Origin: Gilvimarinus algae
GTDB taxonomy: Bacteria > Pseudomonadota > Gammaproteobacteria > Pseudomonadales > Cellvibrionaceae
Assembly (NCBI RefSeq): GCF_030518215.1
Contig: NZ_JAULRT010000060.1
Coordinates: forward strand, 124,001 to 188,000
Length of the DNA stretch: 64,000 nt
Reading direction: 5' to 3'
The translations under genes and the position numbers were made by a program. The notes beneath the pieces were generated by a model. It searched no databases. It was not told the DNA's origin and saw only the letters and a program-made list of their open reading frames with translations. Positions 24,376-34,798 of the stretch are shown piece after piece (position 1 is the stretch's first letter; every line of letters begins with the position of its first letter).

Positions 24376-25155
24376 TTAAGCCGTAGGCACAGTGCCGCCA
24401 TCAATCACGTACTCGGTGCCGGTGATGGACGCCGCCAGGGGTGAGGCGAGAAAGGCGATCAGGTTCGCGACTTCAGCGGGTGTAGAGGGGCGTCCCAGCG
24501 GAATGCCGCCCAAGGATTCCATAATGATTTTCTTACCGCCCTCAAGGTCGGTTCCCGCCTGATCGGCAAGCCGTTTTATTAAATCCACCGATGCCTCAGT
24601 TTCCACCCAGCCAGGTGATACGCGCACTACCCTGACGCCTTTGGGCGACACTTCTTTTGACAGGCTTTTACTGTAGGTCGACAGGGCGGCTTTCGCGGCT
24701 GCGTAGGCGGTGGTTGATTCTGGCAACGGCAGCTCGTGTTGAATGGAGGTGACATGAATGATCACGCCAGCGCCCTGAGCAAGCATGGCGGGCGCCAAGG
24801 CGCGGTCCAGGCGCACCGCCGGGAACAGGTTGAGGTTAAGCTCCTGTTGCCAGATCTCTTCGCTTAACGCCGTGAAGCCGCCTGCCGGTGCAGCGGAGCC
24901 GCCCAAAACATGAATGATGATATCCAACCCACCCAGGCGCTCATTGACCTCATCGGCAAGCGCATTACAGCCCTCGATGGTGGTTAAGTCCGCGCCGATA
25001 AACAGCTCCTTTGGAAAGTCCGAGGGCTGCGACCTTGCGGTGGCGAGCACCTTTGCGCCCTGCTCGCGAAAAAGCTCGGTGACGGCTCTGCCAATGCCTT
25101 TAGTGCCGGCGGTTATCAGTACGCGTTTGCCGCTAAGTGCTAAGTCCATGCCCAT
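24376..25155 (-). CDS. Short-chain dehydrogenase/reductase (SDR)
   Basis: 259 residues, classical SDR length. Cofactor motif TAGTKGIG (15-22) and catalytic Y-A-A-A-K, with a Ser in the VTSIQ block. The ATA-type ending (DGGTVPTA) is common. It would reduce or oxidise a small carbonyl or hydroxyl with NAD(P). Its stop-side partner is a SnoaL-like gene, with which it forms an overlapping pair (TAATG at 25155), divergent from an HxlR regulator, so the unit is probably induced by an electrophile. Confidence 0.88.
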   Translation of the reverse strand: MGMDLALSGKRVLITAGTKGIGRAVTELFREQGAKVLATARSQPSDFPKELFIGADLTTIEGCNALADEVNERLGGLDIIIHVLGGSAAPAGGFTALSEEIWQQELNLNLFPAVRLDRALAPAMLAQGAGVIIHVTSIQHELPLPESTTAYAAAKAALSTYSKSLSKEVSPKGVRVVRVSPGWVETEASVDLIKRLADQAGTDLEGGKKIIMESLGGIPLGRPSTPAEVANLIAFLASPLAASITGTEYVIDGGTVPTA

Positions 25156-25481
25156 TAGCCAATCTCCAGTGAGTGGATTTTTCGGTCAGCGAGCAGAAAG
25201 TGGTAGTTGAGGGATATGGGGCTGCCGGGGAAGTTTCCGGTGACTTTTGCAGTGACCACGGCCGTGTTGTTTTCGTGCACTATGGTGATGGGCTCGGCCG
25301 TGTAGTTATATTTTTCCCGTGTTTCGAGCGCCCAGGATTCAATGGCGGTATGGCCCTGATAATGGCCGCCCTCGTCTAGGACAACGGCGTCTTGGGTGAA
25401 GCACTCTTTAAGCCGATGTGCAACTGACTGGTTGCTGGCGATGAAATAGGTTTCGATAGGTTCGGGTAAAACAAGTGTCAT
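25155..25481 (-). CDS. SnoaL/NTF2-like protein
   Basis: 108 residues. Compact NTF2-fold with [20 protein letters not shown] in the N-terminal half and a beta-hairpin end ([12 protein letters not shown]). Members are small cyclases, isomerases or binding proteins; nothing specific can be assigned. Its stop overlaps the SDR start, so they are co-translated. It lies divergent from the HxlR regulator at 25576. Confidence 0.75.
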   Translation of the reverse strand: MTLVLPEPIETYFIASNQSVAHRLKECFTQDAVVLDEGGHYQGHTAIESWALETREKYNYTAEPITIVHENNTAVVTAKVTGNFPGSPISLNYHFLLADRKIHSLEIG

Positions 25482-25575
25482 GATTATTTCCTCCGTTGGT
25501 ACTCTTGCTCAGGCAAAATAATCTTCCTAGACTTACTAATAATCAAGAACGCACTAAAAAGTAAGTGACGAACCC

Positions 25576-25920
25576 ATGAGAAAGATTTATACCCCGTCTA
25601 GCGCGGCGAGCGATGTGTTGGAGGTGATTCAGATATTGGAGGGGCGGTGGAAGTTACTGATTCTCTTCCATCTGTTTGACGGCAAAGTGCAGCGCTATTC
25701 CGACTTCGAGAAACTGATTCCGGGGATTTCGCAGAAGATGCTGGCTCAACAACTGAGAAAGCTCGAGGCGGATGGAATTGTGGCGCGCAAAGTCTATCCG
25801 CAGGTGCCGCCCAAGGTTGAGTATAGGCTGACCGATTGGGGCCAGGCGCTGTGTCCAGCACTGGACGCGCTCTTGAGTTGGGCTGAGCAAAAGGATCACT
25901 TCGCTCCGCCAGCGAGTTAA
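25576..25920 (+). CDS. HxlR-family transcriptional regulator
   Basis: 114 residues. Winged helix with ILEGRWKLLILFHLFDG, IPGISQKMLAQQLRKLEADGIV and YPQVPPKVEYRLTDWG, the signature of HxlR. It lacks the N-terminal Cys found in redox-sensing members such as YodB, so it may sense something other than thiol oxidation. It is divergent from the SnoaL-SDR unit, which is the likely target. Confidence 0.9.
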   Translation: MRKIYTPSSAASDVLEVIQILEGRWKLLILFHLFDGKVQRYSDFEKLIPGISQKMLAQQLRKLEADGIVARKVYPQVPPKVEYRLTDWGQALCPALDALLSWAEQKDHFAPPAS

Positions 25921-26021
25921 ACCGTTTTTGCGCGTGATGCGCTGTCAAATTTATGGGGGTTCTTTATACGGCTGCACTAGCTACCTGAAGTCGTTCTAAA
26001 ACCGTTCAAGAGGAGTCAGAA

Positions 26022-26300
26022 GTGAAACCATATGGACATATTCAGTCGAAGAATCTGAAGGTAATGCTGTTTGTGGCACGTCTGCTCGTATTCTTAAGTG
26101 GCGTTTTATGCGTGCTTGGAATCGCGTATTTGATCTTGAGTGCTTTTTCTTTGAACGGCTTTATCGCTGGGCTTGCCGTTGGACTGAAAATAATTCTATT
26201 GTCTTTAGCCCTGTTAACGGCATCTTCTATTCTGGCTGCCATCACTTCATTTGAAGAAAGCTATAGGATAAAGGTGCAGTATCTGATCAGCAACAATTGA
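26022..26300 (+). CDS. Small membrane protein, unknown
   Basis: 92 residues from a GTG at 26022 with AAGAGGAG seven bases upstream. Two hydrophobic helices (LLVFLSGVLCVLGIAYLIL and IILLSLALLTASSILAAI) flank a short loop. No family recognised. It could be a two-helix inner-membrane protein of the kind often seen in stress or phage-resistance loci, but there is no evidence for that here. Confidence 0.6.
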   Translation: MKPYGHIQSKNLKVMLFVARLLVFLSGVLCVLGIAYLILSAFSLNGFIAGLAVGLKIILLSLALLTASSILAAITSFEESYRIKVQYLISNN

Positions 26301-26344
26301 ACATAAGCCTCTAGCCTGCATGGCTAAAGCGCGGTGCTCTGGAA

Positions 26345-26369
26345 AAACAAAGCCCGCAAAAAGCGGGCT
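26345..26369 (-). terminator. Terminator of the ThuA gene
   Basis: Seven-bp stem AGCCCGC / GCGGGCT around an AAAAA loop; on the minus strand it is followed by TTTGTTTTT, a good T tract. Confidence 0.8.
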
Positions 26370-26395
26370 CATTAAACGCCAAAGCGAAATCAGGT

Positions 26396-27163
26396 CTACT
26401 TGCGCATACCTTTACCGGTAGCGGCCCAGTAGAGCCCACCGTAAATGTGCTCCAGAAACAACTTGTCTTCAAAGGTGGCGGGTACGTGGCCGAGGCCCGT
26501 GTAGAAGGCGCGGCCGCCGTCGTACTCGTGATACCAGGCAATGGGGTGGAAGTCGCCCATGCCCTTGCCTTTAACTTTACCCCAGTCGGCCGCAGGGTCG
26601 TAGGTACTCTCATCAATAGAGAGAATGTAGTTCAACCCCTCTATGCGCTCGGCGCCGAACTCGTAGAACTCATCGGTCCAGAGGAAGGTATCGGGCATGC
26701 GCTCCACGCCGGGGAATGTCCGATCGATAACGTCGATTTCCGCGGTTTGAATGGCCGGGTGAATGTGGAAGGTGCGGCCTACCATTTTGGTGTACCAGTC
26801 CCACTCGTATTCGGTGTCGGAAGCCGAGTGGATGCCGACAAAGCCTTTGCCGGATTGGATAAAGCGCTCCATGGCGGCTTGCTGCTCATCGTTGAGGATG
26901 TCAGCAGTGGTGTTGAGAAACACAATGGCGTCGTAGCTTTTCAGGCGCTCGTCGTTAAAGACGCTGGACATTTCGTGCCATTCGAGCTTGAAGTGATGAC
27001 GCTCGGCCATTTTCTTCATGGCGGTGACGCCGGCGTTAATGGATTCGTGGTGCCAGCCGCCGGTTTTGGTAAACAGCAGTACACTGAATTGTTCAGCCAG
27101 AGCGGGCAGGGCGGCCGTGAGTAGACTGGCCAACAGGGCCAGCCGGGCGGTGAGTTTTTTCAT
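26396..27163 (-). CDS. ThuA-domain protein (secreted, sugar-degradation-associated)
   Basis: 255 residues. The ATG at 27163 after GGAGA gives a signal peptide (LALLASLLTAALPALA). The ThuA fold is clear: LLFTKTGGWHHESI, VFLNTTADILNDEQQAAMERFI, GFVGIHSASDTEYEWDWY and GHVPATFED. ThuA-like proteins have a glutamine-amidotransferase-like fold and are found in trehalose and other sugar catabolic loci. In Bacteroidetes and cellulolytic bacteria they often travel with DUF1080 proteins, as they do in this window. The reaction is not known. Confidence 0.85.
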   Translation of the reverse strand: MKKLTARLALLASLLTAALPALAEQFSVLLFTKTGGWHHESINAGVTAMKKMAERHHFKLEWHEMSSVFNDERLKSYDAIVFLNTTADILNDEQQAAMERFIQSGKGFVGIHSASDTEYEWDWYTKMVGRTFHIHPAIQTAEIDVIDRTFPGVERMPDTFLWTDEFYEFGAERIEGLNYILSIDESTYDPAADWGKVKGKGMGDFHPIAWYHEYDGGRAFYTGLGHVPATFEDKLFLEHIYGGLYWAATGKGMRK

Positions 27164-27338
27164 GGCATTCTCCGTTATTGTCTTATCGATCAGGGCGTTA
27201 AGTAAAAGTTGTTGTGGGCCCTGGAGCAACCTATTACCGGCCTAAGATAAACGTCACCCGTAGGGCAGACAAGACCGCGGCCGGAACCTTAGCACTTATT
27301 AACCTGAGCAGCGGCGCTGTTAACGCACTGGACGCGCG

Positions 27339-28805
27339 CTAATCAATACCCAGCTCGGGCCATAGCGCGTCGACCCGGTCTTTGACCGCCTGACCCATGA
27401 CGATGGGTTCGCCCCATTCGCGCTCGGTTTCACCGGGCCATTTGTTGGTGGCGTCCAGCCCCATCTTAGAGCCCAGGCCGGAGACGGGGGAGGCAAAATC
27501 CAGATAATCGATGGGGGTGTTTTCCACCAATGTAGTGTCCCGCGCCGGGTCCATACGGGTGGTAATGGCCCAGATCACGTCTTTCCAATCGCGGGCATTG
27601 ACGTCGTCGTCGGTGACGATCACGAACTTGGTGTACATAAACTGCCGTAAAAACGACCACACACCCATCATGACCCGCTTGGCGTGGCCCGGATACTGTT
27701 TTTTCATGGTGACCACCGCCATTCGGTAGGAGCAACCTTCTGGTGGCAGGTAAAAGTCCACAATTTCCGGAAACTGCTTTTGCAGCAGCGGAATAAACAC
27801 CTCGTTTAATGCCAGGCCGAGCACGGCTGGCTCATCCGGCGGGCGACCGGTGTAGGTGCTGTGGTAAATGGGTTCTTTGCGGTGGGTGATACGGGTAACG
27901 GTAAACACCGGAAAGGTGTCCACCTCGTTGTAGTAGCCGGTGTGGTCGCCGTAGGGCCCCTCGGGCGCGGTGTCGTCCGGGGCAATGTGGCCCTCTAAAA
28001 TAAACTCGGCCGAGGCGGGCACTTGCAGCTCGTTATCGCCTGCTTTGATCACCTCGGTTTTCGCGCCTCTTAACAGCCCGGCGAAGGCGTATTCGCTCAG
28101 GGTGTCCGGCACGGGGGTGACGGCGCCGAGAATGGTGGCCGGATCGGCGCCCAGGGCAACGGCCACTGGAAAGGGCTCGCCCGGATGCGCCTGTTGCCAC
28201 TCGCGAAAATCCAGCGCGCCGCCGCGGTGGCTGAGCCAGCGCATGATCAGGCGGTTCTTGCCGATTTTCTGCATGCGGTAGATGCCGAGGTTTTGCCGCT
28301 CTTTGTGCGGGCCGCGGGTAATCACCAGGGGCCAGGTCACCAGTGGACCGGCATCGCCAGGCCAGCAGGTTTGAATGGGTAACTGGTTCAGATCAACCGC
28401 ATCGCCTTCAAGCACGACATCCTGGCAGGGCGCTTTTTTTAACACCTTGGGCGCCATGTTCAGCACTTGCTTGAAAATAGGCATTTTGTCCCAGGCGTCT
28501 TTTAACCCTTTGGGGGGCTCCGGCTCCTTTAAAAAGGCCAGCAGCTTGCCTACCTCGCGCAGCGCAGCCACGGAGTCTTCACCCATGCCCAAGGCCACGC
28601 GTTCGGGTGTACCAAACAGGTTGCCCAGCACCGGAATATCGTAGCCCTTGGGGTTTTCAAATAGCAGGGCGGGACCACCGGCGCGCAGAGTGCGATCGCA
28701 GATTTCGGTCATCTCCAGATTGGGGTCAACCTCGGCGGTGATGCGTTTGAGCTCGCCGCGCGCTTCCAGCTGAGAGATAAAATCGCGAAGGTCGGTGTAT
28801 TTCAT
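27339..28805 (-). CDS. ubiD: 4-hydroxy-3-polyprenylbenzoate decarboxylase UbiD
   Basis: 488 residues, close to E. coli UbiD (497). It starts [21 protein letters not shown] and carries [25 protein letters not shown], conserved across UbiD. The enzyme decarboxylates 3-polyprenyl-4-hydroxybenzoate in ubiquinone biosynthesis and needs prenylated FMN made by UbiX. A ubiD-rho-trxA arrangement is also found in pseudomonads (PA5237-PA5240 region), supporting orthology. Confidence 0.94.
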   Translation of the reverse strand: MKYTDLRDFISQLEARGELKRITAEVDPNLEMTEICDRTLRAGGPALLFENPKGYDIPVLGNLFGTPERVALGMGEDSVAALREVGKLLAFLKEPEPPKGLKDAWDKMPIFKQVLNMAPKVLKKAPCQDVVLEGDAVDLNQLPIQTCWPGDAGPLVTWPLVITRGPHKERQNLGIYRMQKIGKNRLIMRWLSHRGGALDFREWQQAHPGEPFPVAVALGADPATILGAVTPVPDTLSEYAFAGLLRGAKTEVIKAGDNELQVPASAEFILEGHIAPDDTAPEGPYGDHTGYYNEVDTFPVFTVTRITHRKEPIYHSTYTGRPPDEPAVLGLALNEVFIPLLQKQFPEIVDFYLPPEGCSYRMAVVTMKKQYPGHAKRVMMGVWSFLRQFMYTKFVIVTDDDVNARDWKDVIWAITTRMDPARDTTLVENTPIDYLDFASPVSGLGSKMGLDATNKWPGETEREWGEPIVMGQAVKDRVDALWPELGID

Positions 28806-28851
28806 GGCTAATCCGAGGTTCGGGCGTGGGTAAGAGGCGAAAAGTATAACG

Positions 28852-28884
28852 AAAAACGGGGAACACCTGGTTCCCCGTTTTTTT
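28852..28884. terminator. Bidirectional-looking terminator after rho
   Basis: Ten-bp stem AACGGGGAAC / GTTCCCCGTT, five-base loop, followed by a run of T on the plus strand and preceded by A on the other side. It sits 21 bases after the rho stop codon. Confidence 0.85.
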
Positions 28885-28904
28885 GTGAGCCGCTTAGCGG
28901 TTCA

Positions 28905-30164
28905 TTACTTTCTCTTCATGGACAGGAAGAACTCATCGTTGGTCTTAAAGTCTTTGAGCTTGTCCACCAAAAACTCGGTGGCGGCTACGTCTTCCATATC
29001 GTTGAGCAGGCGGCGCAGAATCCAGGAGCGCTGCAGCTCGTCTTCTTTCATCAACAGGTCTTCGCGACGGGTGCCGGAGCGGCGCACGTTGATGGCCGGA
29101 TAAATTCGCTTCTCGGCAATCTTGCGGTCCAGGTGCAGCTCGAGGTTGCCGGTACCTTTAAACTCTTCGTAGATGACCTCATCCATTTTCGAGCCGGTGT
29201 CGACCAGTGCGGTAGCGATAATCGACAGACTGCCGCCCTCTTCAATGTTACGGGCCGCACCAAAGAAGCGCTTGGGGCGCTCCAGTGCGTGGGCGTCCAC
29301 ACCACCGGTGAGTACTTTACCGGATGAGGGGATAACGGTGTTGTAGGCGCGCGCGAGACGGGTGATTGAGTCCAGCAAAATAATCACGTCTTTTTTGTGC
29401 TCTACCAGGCGCTTGGCCCGCTCGATCACCATATCGGCCACTTGCACGTGACGGGCCGGCGGCTCATCAAAGGTAGAGGCGACCACTTCACCGCGCACAG
29501 AGCGTTGCATTTCGGTGACCTCTTCCGGACGCTCGTCAATCAGCAGCACAATCAGGTGACACTCGGGGTTGTTGCGAGTGATGGCCTGGGCAATGTTCTG
29601 CATCATGATGGTTTTACCGGCCTTGGGTGGCGCGACGATCAGACCGCGCTGGCCTTTACCGATAGGGCTGATCAGATCGATGATGCGGCCGGTCAGGTCT
29701 TCGGTAGAGCCGTTACCGGCTTCGAGCAGCAGGCGCTCGTTGGGGAAGAGGGGAGTCAGGTTTTCAAACAGGATTTTATTGCGGGAGCTTTCGGGCTTGT
29801 CAAAGTTAATCTCGTTAACCTTGAGTAGGGCAAAGTAGCGCTCGCCTTCTTTTGGTGGGCGAATCTTGCCCGCAATGGTGTCACCGGTGCGCAGGTTAAA
29901 GCGGCGGATCTGGCTCGGTGAGACGTAGATGTCATCTGGCCCTGCGAGGTATGAACTGTCGGCCGACCGCAAGAAGCCGAAGCCGTCCTGCAGAATTTCC
30001 AATACGCCGTCGCCGTAGATGTCTTCACCGCTTTTCGCGTGGCGCTTGAGGATATTAAAGATGATGTCCTGCTTGCGCGAGCGGGCGAGGTTTTCCTGCC
30101 CCGTTTCGCGGGCGATATCAATCAGTTCTTCAATGGGTTTCTTTTTAAGATCGGTAAGGTTCAT
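28905..30164 (-). CDS. rho: Transcription termination factor Rho
   Basis: 419 residues from the ATG at 30164, exactly the E. coli length. N-terminal [20 protein letters not shown]-binding GFGFLRS and [16 protein letters not shown], Walker A APPKAGKT, and [12 protein letters not shown] are all present. It is the hexameric RNA helicase that ends transcription at C-rich sites. A 63-nt upstream extension of the frame is not supported. It is monocistronic between ubiD and trxA. Confidence 0.97.
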   Translation of the reverse strand: MNLTDLKKKPIEELIDIARETGQENLARSRKQDIIFNILKRHAKSGEDIYGDGVLEILQDGFGFLRSADSSYLAGPDDIYVSPSQIRRFNLRTGDTIAGKIRPPKEGERYFALLKVNEINFDKPESSRNKILFENLTPLFPNERLLLEAGNGSTEDLTGRIIDLISPIGKGQRGLIVAPPKAGKTIMMQNIAQAITRNNPECHLIVLLIDERPEEVTEMQRSVRGEVVASTFDEPPARHVQVADMVIERAKRLVEHKKDVIILLDSITRLARAYNTVIPSSGKVLTGGVDAHALERPKRFFGAARNIEEGGSLSIIATALVDTGSKMDEVIYEEFKGTGNLELHLDRKIAEKRIYPAINVRRSGTRREDLLMKEDELQRSWILRRLLNDMEDVAATEFLVDKLKDFKTNDEFFLSMKRK

Positions 30165-30493
30165 ACAGTTGGACTTAAGGTTGAGTAGATTGTTTATGCA
30201 GGGGTTAGGGCCGAGAGGCCTTGGCATTGTTTGGGTTGCGGCGCGATAACGCCTGTTTCAGCCGCGCGTATATTGTTGTTTTGTCGCGCAAACTGCAATT
30301 ACGTTTTTGTTACAGCGTACCCGGTTCGCCGGATAACCCACAGAGCGATCGACTGAAAGCTGGAGTAAAAATGCAGGGAATCTTTGAATCGGCCCAAATC
30401 TGGCGGGTTTGCGTGACGCTGATACTGGGCTGAGCCAACGAGAGCTGTAACAGGTGTTCTGGAGTATAGCGGTAAAAATCCGCAAGTGCAAAG
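30165..30493. other. Leader/promoter region between trxA and rho
   Basis: About 330 bases with no convincing gene. It should hold the rho promoter and 5' leader on the minus strand; Rho often autoregulates through its leader in other bacteria. A 20-codon plus-strand frame at 30371 with GGAG upstream was seen but has no support. Confidence 0.4.
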
Positions 30494-30526
30494 TTTCCTG
30501 CAGATGGCTTAACCATCTGCAGGAAA
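30494..30526 (-). terminator. Terminator of trxA
   Basis: Perfect 14-bp inverted repeat (TTTCCTGCAGATGG / CCATCTGCAGGAAA) with a five-base loop, just after the trxA stop. The T tract is short, but the stem is very strong. Confidence 0.7.
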
Positions 30527-30535
30527 GCGGGTGAC

Positions 30536-30865
30536 TCAGAGCACAGATTCGATAAATTCTACCAGCTGAGGGCGCGACAGGGCGCCGACTTTGGTGGCTT
30601 CGACGCTGCCGCCTTTAAAGACGATGAGTGTCGGAATACCGCGAATGCCAAACTTGGCCGGTGTTTCCTTGTTGGCGTCCACGTCCATTTTGGCGATTTT
30701 GATTTTGCCCTGATATTGATCCACCAGCTCGTCGAGCACGGGGGCGATCATTTTACAGGGGCCGCACCAAGCTGCCCAAAAATCGACCAGTACAGGCAGG
30801 TCAGACTGCAGCACATCGGCGTCAAAGGAATCGTCGGTAACGTGAACAATGGCGTCGTTACTCAT
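30536..30865 (-). CDS. trxA: Thioredoxin TrxA
   Basis: 109 residues, the E. coli size. Active site W-C-G-P-C with Cys34 and Cys37; the [12 protein letters not shown] block and cis-Pro in RGIPTLIVF are all as expected. It reduces protein disulphides using thioredoxin reductase. The start is the ATG at 30865 behind GGAGAC; a TTG two codons earlier was rejected. Located directly before rho, as in many gammaproteobacteria. Confidence 0.96.
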   Translation of the reverse strand: MSNDAIVHVTDDSFDADVLQSDLPVLVDFWAAWCGPCKMIAPVLDELVDQYQGKIKIAKMDVDANKETPAKFGIRGIPTLIVFKGGSVEATKVGALSRPQLVEFIESVL

Positions 30866-31080
30866 AGTCAAAAAGTCTCCAAACCCGCAGTGGGGTGTTT
30901 AAGTGTTCTGTGCATTGGCAATGCCCTGCACCAGTAGATGGGGACGGAAGAGCGGATTTAAAGCTCTTCGATAGGGCTGAATAATAAGGACTGGATACAA
31001 ACCGATCAAGCCGCAATAGGCTATAGCGGTAATATAGCTGGCCTATTGGGTGCTTGGCCGGCTGAATGGAGTGGCGCCGC

Positions 31081-33489
31081 TCAGGATTCGGCGGCGCGCG
31101 AGTCAATGCCCCCGCCGGGCGCCAGGCCGAGTTTATCCAGTGCGCGCGAGAGGTTGTCGAGGGTGATGGGCTTGCACAAAAAGTGATCCATGCCGCAGGC
31201 AAACACCGCTTCGCGATGCTCTTCAAGCGCGTGAGCGGTGAGCGCCACAATGGTCGTGGCCGGAAGGCCGTTGCTTTTTTCAAACTCGCGAATGGCGCGG
31301 GTGGCGGCAAAACCGTCCATTTCGGGCATTTCGCAATCCATCAGAATCAGGTCAAAAGCGGGTTCGGCGGCCATCACCGCGTCAAAAGCCTCGCTGCCGT
31401 TTTCTACCATTAGTGGGTCCACCGAGAGCTTGCTCAACAGCCCTTTGATCACCATGCGGTTCACGGCATTGTCCTCGGCCACCAGGACATTGAGGTGCGC
31501 GAGCGAGCGGTGGCTGTCTGGCGCTTTATCGGGGCGAGCCGTGTCGGCGCGGGCGGGCACTATGCCCAGCGCCGCGCACAGCGCAGAAAACAGTTGGCGC
31601 TCAATAAGGGGTTTGCGCAAGGTGCGGGTGATGGCGAGGCGCTCAAGTGCCTGAGGGTTGATGGGCTCGTCCGAGCCAGTGAGCAGGATGATGGGTAAAT
31701 CGTCATCAGAGTGATGGCGGCGAACGCGCTCGGCCAGCTGCAGTCCGGACATGGCCGGCAGCTGCTGGCAAATCACGGCAAAATCAAAGGCGCTGTCCCC
31801 ATCCAGATGTTCGAGCGCGCTGCTGGCACTCGGCAGGCTGACCAGCTCAACCTGCCACTGGTCGCAAAGTCGCCGTGCCAGCTCGCGCAAGGCCTCGCTG
31901 TGATCGACCAGCAGCAAGCGGCGCCCGGCCAGCGCTGTGTCGGTGTCGAGTTTGGCCGCCTGAGTTTGCGAGGGGGCAAAGCAGGCGGTAAACCAAAAAC
32001 GCGAGCCCTCGCCTTTGGTGCTGGTGACACCAATGTCGCCGTGCATAAGCTCGGTCAGGCTCTTGCAAATGGCAAGACCCAGGCCGGTGCCGCCGTAGTT
32101 ACGGGTGGTGGAGCTGTCGGCCTGATTAAAGGCGTTGAACAGGTGCACCTGAGCCTCGGGGCTGATACCGATGCCTGTGTCGGTCACTGCAAATTCGAGT
32201 GTGGGCAGGGCCGCCGTGGAGCCGCTGGCCTCTTTGACTTCAAGGGTGACCGCGCCGGCGGTAGTGAATTTAAAGGCGTTGCCCACCAGGTTGGTGATGA
32301 TTTGCCGCAGGCGCGTGGGGTCGCCCCGCAGGCGGGTGGGCGTGTCGGGTGCAATGTGGCAGTAGAGCTCGATGCCGCGTTTGTTGGCGGTGGCGCCAAA
32401 CAGTTGTATACAGTCTTCCATCAGCGCCTGTAGATCAAACTCGGCGGTTTCCAGCTGCATCTTGCCCGCCTCGATTTTAGAGTAATCGAGGATGTCATTA
32501 ATGATGTCCAGCAGGGTTTCACCCGAGCGGTGAATCACATCCAGGTAGTGTTTCTGGTTGTCGTCCAACGGGGTGTCGCGCAGCATATCCAGCATGCCGA
32601 TCACCCCGTTCATGGGAGTGCGAATTTCATGGCTCATGGTGGCCAAAAACTGACTTTTGGCCCGGCTGGCGTCTTCGGCGGCGAGCTTCTGGCGCCGGGT
32701 TTCGAGCTTTTCTTCTTTTTCGGCGAGCAGGGCCAGCTCAATGGAGCGGCGCTGCTCAATGTCATCGAGCAGGGTTTCACGCATGTGGTTGATGGCATCG
32801 GTGACGTTGTCCAGCTCGTCCGGATGCTTGTCGGTTTTGATCCGGCTGAGGGTGAGCGGGGTGGCCAGTTTGTTCAGATTAAGCTGGCGGGCGTACTGGG
32901 CAATGGTGTCCATATGCCGGGTGAGCAAGGTGTGAATCAGCCAGAGAATCAGCAGCGAGACCAGCAGGGTCTTAGTGAACTGAATCAGCGCGATAAACAG
33001 CGCGCGCTCCCAGAGCTTGTCGTAAATGCTAGAGAGGTTGGCGGTGATGGTGAGAGTGCCCAGGTGCTGAGGGGCGGTGGTGTCGTCCTGGTAGATCAGG
33101 TCGTAGTGTTTGGTGAGAAAGCGCGCCGGGCTTTCGGCGATTTTGTCGGCGTTGATGCCGGGCTTGGCGGCGATCAGGGTTTGGGGCTCGTTGTTCCAGT
33201 CCTGCCAGTCCACCTGCACCTGTACCACGTCGATCACATCGAGCACGCTGTAGACCTGAATTTGCAGCTGCTCCTGATCAAAGCCCCAGAGGCTTTTTGT
33301 GATGCTCGCAAGGGTGCTGACACGCACTTGGTCCAAGCGTTTTTCCAGCGCCGAGACATCGTCGTTAAAGCTGGCGTACAGCTGCAGGACAATGGCAATC
33401 AGGGTGATCAGTGAGCTGCAAAGAATAATGAGCCCCAGCAGGCGGGTCGCGATGGGATTGTCGCGGGCATAGCGGGTAAAGGGCAGCAT
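31081..33489 (-). CDS. Hybrid sensor histidine kinase with two receiver domains
   Basis: 802 residues. TM1 about 17-38 and TM2 about 163-188 bound a periplasmic sensing loop, followed by a HAMP-like segment, the HisKA dimerisation helix with His287 ([10 protein letters not shown]), and a HATPase domain ([16 protein letters not shown]). Receiver 1 (about 515-640) is degenerate: where Asp is expected it has Cys in VICQQLP. Receiver 2 is intact ([13 protein letters not shown]). It should signal through receiver 2, perhaps to an Hpt protein elsewhere. No cognate partner lies next door, and the signal is unknown. Confidence 0.88.
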   Translation of the reverse strand: MLPFTRYARDNPIATRLLGLIILCSSLITLIAIVLQLYASFNDDVSALEKRLDQVRVSTLASITKSLWGFDQEQLQIQVYSVLDVIDVVQVQVDWQDWNNEPQTLIAAKPGINADKIAESPARFLTKHYDLIYQDDTTAPQHLGTLTITANLSSIYDKLWERALFIALIQFTKTLLVSLLILWLIHTLLTRHMDTIAQYARQLNLNKLATPLTLSRIKTDKHPDELDNVTDAINHMRETLLDDIEQRRSIELALLAEKEEKLETRRQKLAAEDASRAKSQFLATMSHEIRTPMNGVIGMLDMLRDTPLDDNQKHYLDVIHRSGETLLDIINDILDYSKIEAGKMQLETAEFDLQALMEDCIQLFGATANKRGIELYCHIAPDTPTRLRGDPTRLRQIITNLVGNAFKFTTAGAVTLEVKEASGSTAALPTLEFAVTDTGIGISPEAQVHLFNAFNQADSSTTRNYGGTGLGLAICKSLTELMHGDIGVTSTKGEGSRFWFTACFAPSQTQAAKLDTDTALAGRRLLLVDHSEALRELARRLCDQWQVELVSLPSASSALEHLDGDSAFDFAVICQQLPAMSGLQLAERVRRHHSDDDLPIILLTGSDEPINPQALERLAITRTLRKPLIERQLFSALCAALGIVPARADTARPDKAPDSHRSLAHLNVLVAEDNAVNRMVIKGLLSKLSVDPLMVENGSEAFDAVMAAEPAFDLILMDCEMPEMDGFAATRAIREFEKSNGLPATTIVALTAHALEEHREAVFACGMDHFLCKPITLDNLSRALDKLGLAPGGGIDSRAAES

Positions 33490-33567
33490 TGATTCGACAA
33501 CTTACCTGTTCAATAGCGTTTTTCTAAGTGTAGCAGGCGACGCCAAAAGTGCCGATAGTGTGAAAGA

Positions 33568-34734
33568 CTAGGGTGTGTAGGCTTCGAGCACATCGTTGAG
33601 AAAGCGCATGCCGAGTGCCGTGGTGCCGATGCGCCTCTCCTTGGGTAGGACCAAGCCGCGCTGCTGCAGCTGGACCCACTGGGGGTTGAGGGCCGACAGT
33701 GCCAGGCCGGTGCGTTCGCTGAACAGAGCGCTCTCGCAGCCGTCGGTCAGGCGCAAGGCGTTGAGCAGAAACTCCAGGCCGCGGGCCGGCACTTCAATGG
33801 GCTCGCGCCCGGCAATGGCCGGGTTGGCAAAGCGCCCCGGCCCCTGCCAGGCGGCCAGATAGCGCTCGGGCTGGCGGGTTTTCCACTGGCGAATGATCTC
33901 GTCGTTTGCCGGCAGCGTCAGCTTGCCATGGGCGCCGGCGCCTATGCCGAGGTAGTCGCCAAACTCCCAGTAGTTAACATTGTGCCTGGCGCGCGGGCCG
34001 CGGGCGTAGGCGGAAACTTCGTAGCGCCGGTAGCCGGCGGCCTCCAGGGTGTCGTGCCCCTCGTCCTGAATGTCGGCCAGAGTGTCCTCACCGGGCAGCT
34101 CGGGCGGAGCGTTGTAGAAGACGGTATTGGGCTCAATGGTGAGCTGGTACCAGCTGATGTGCTCGGGACCAAAGTCGATGGCGGTGGTGAGGTCTTGCAG
34201 GCCGGCGGCCCGGCTCTGCTCGGGGAGGCCGTGCATCAGGTCGAGGTTAATGTTGTCAAAGCCGGCGCGCCGGGCCGTAGCTAGGGCGCGTTTGGCCGCG
34301 GCGCCATCGTGGATACGCCCCAGAGCTTTGAGTTGGGCGTCGGCAAAGCTTTGGATGCCGATGGACAGCCGGTTGACACCGGCGGCGCGAAACCCAGAAA
34401 ACTTGTCTTGCTCAAAGGTGCCGGGGTTGGCTTCGAGGGTAATTTCGATGTCGTCCTCAAAGCCGATGATGCGCTCGGCGGCCTCCAGGATCCGGCCGAT
34501 GGCGTCCGCCGAAAACAGGCTGGGTGTGCCGCCGCCAAAAAAGATACTGGTGAGGCGTCGCCCCTGGGCCAGCTCGCTGTCGAGCCGCAAATCCTGGGTC
34601 AAGGCCCGAACATAGTCGTCTTCGGGCAGCTGCTCATCGCGCTGGTGCGAGTTGAAATCGCAGTAGGGGCATTTGCGCACGCACCAGGGTATGTGGATGT
34701 ACAGCGACAGCGGTGGCAGGCAGAGGGCAGACAC
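33568..34734 (-). CDS. hemW: Haem chaperone HemW (CPO-III-like radical SAM)
   Basis: 388 residues. Radical-SAM cluster motif C18-x3-C22-x2-C25 in WCVRKCPYC, then FFGGGTPSLF, EANPGTF and HGLPEQS; the C-terminal HemW region includes NYWEFGDYLGIGAGAH. HemW inserts haem into respiratory proteins rather than oxidising coproporphyrinogen. In Pseudomonas it lies next to rdgB; here a 5-kb insertion separates them. Confidence 0.93.
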   Translation of the reverse strand: MSALCLPPLSLYIHIPWCVRKCPYCDFNSHQRDEQLPEDDYVRALTQDLRLDSELAQGRRLTSIFFGGGTPSLFSADAIGRILEAAERIIGFEDDIEITLEANPGTFEQDKFSGFRAAGVNRLSIGIQSFADAQLKALGRIHDGAAAKRALATARRAGFDNINLDLMHGLPEQSRAAGLQDLTTAIDFGPEHISWYQLTIEPNTVFYNAPPELPGEDTLADIQDEGHDTLEAAGYRRYEVSAYARGPRARHNVNYWEFGDYLGIGAGAHGKLTLPANDEIIRQWKTRQPERYLAAWQGPGRFANPAIAGREPIEVPARGLEFLLNALRLTDGCESALFSERTGLALSALNPQWVQLQQRGLVLPKERRIGTTALGMRFLNDVLEAYTP

Positions 34735-34798
34735 AAAAGTACCGGGGTTATGAATAGCGCGGCGGCATTATCGCACGGTGAAACGGCCGCGGGGAACG

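Noticed and set aside
30371-30433. 20-codon frame with GGAG upstream in the rho/trxA gap
   Set aside because: No coding support; the location matches a leader region rather than a gene.
32530-33414. Long plus-strand frame of 294 codons opposite the histidine kinase
   Set aside because: It is antisense to a clear kinase gene, with shadow composition and no domain.
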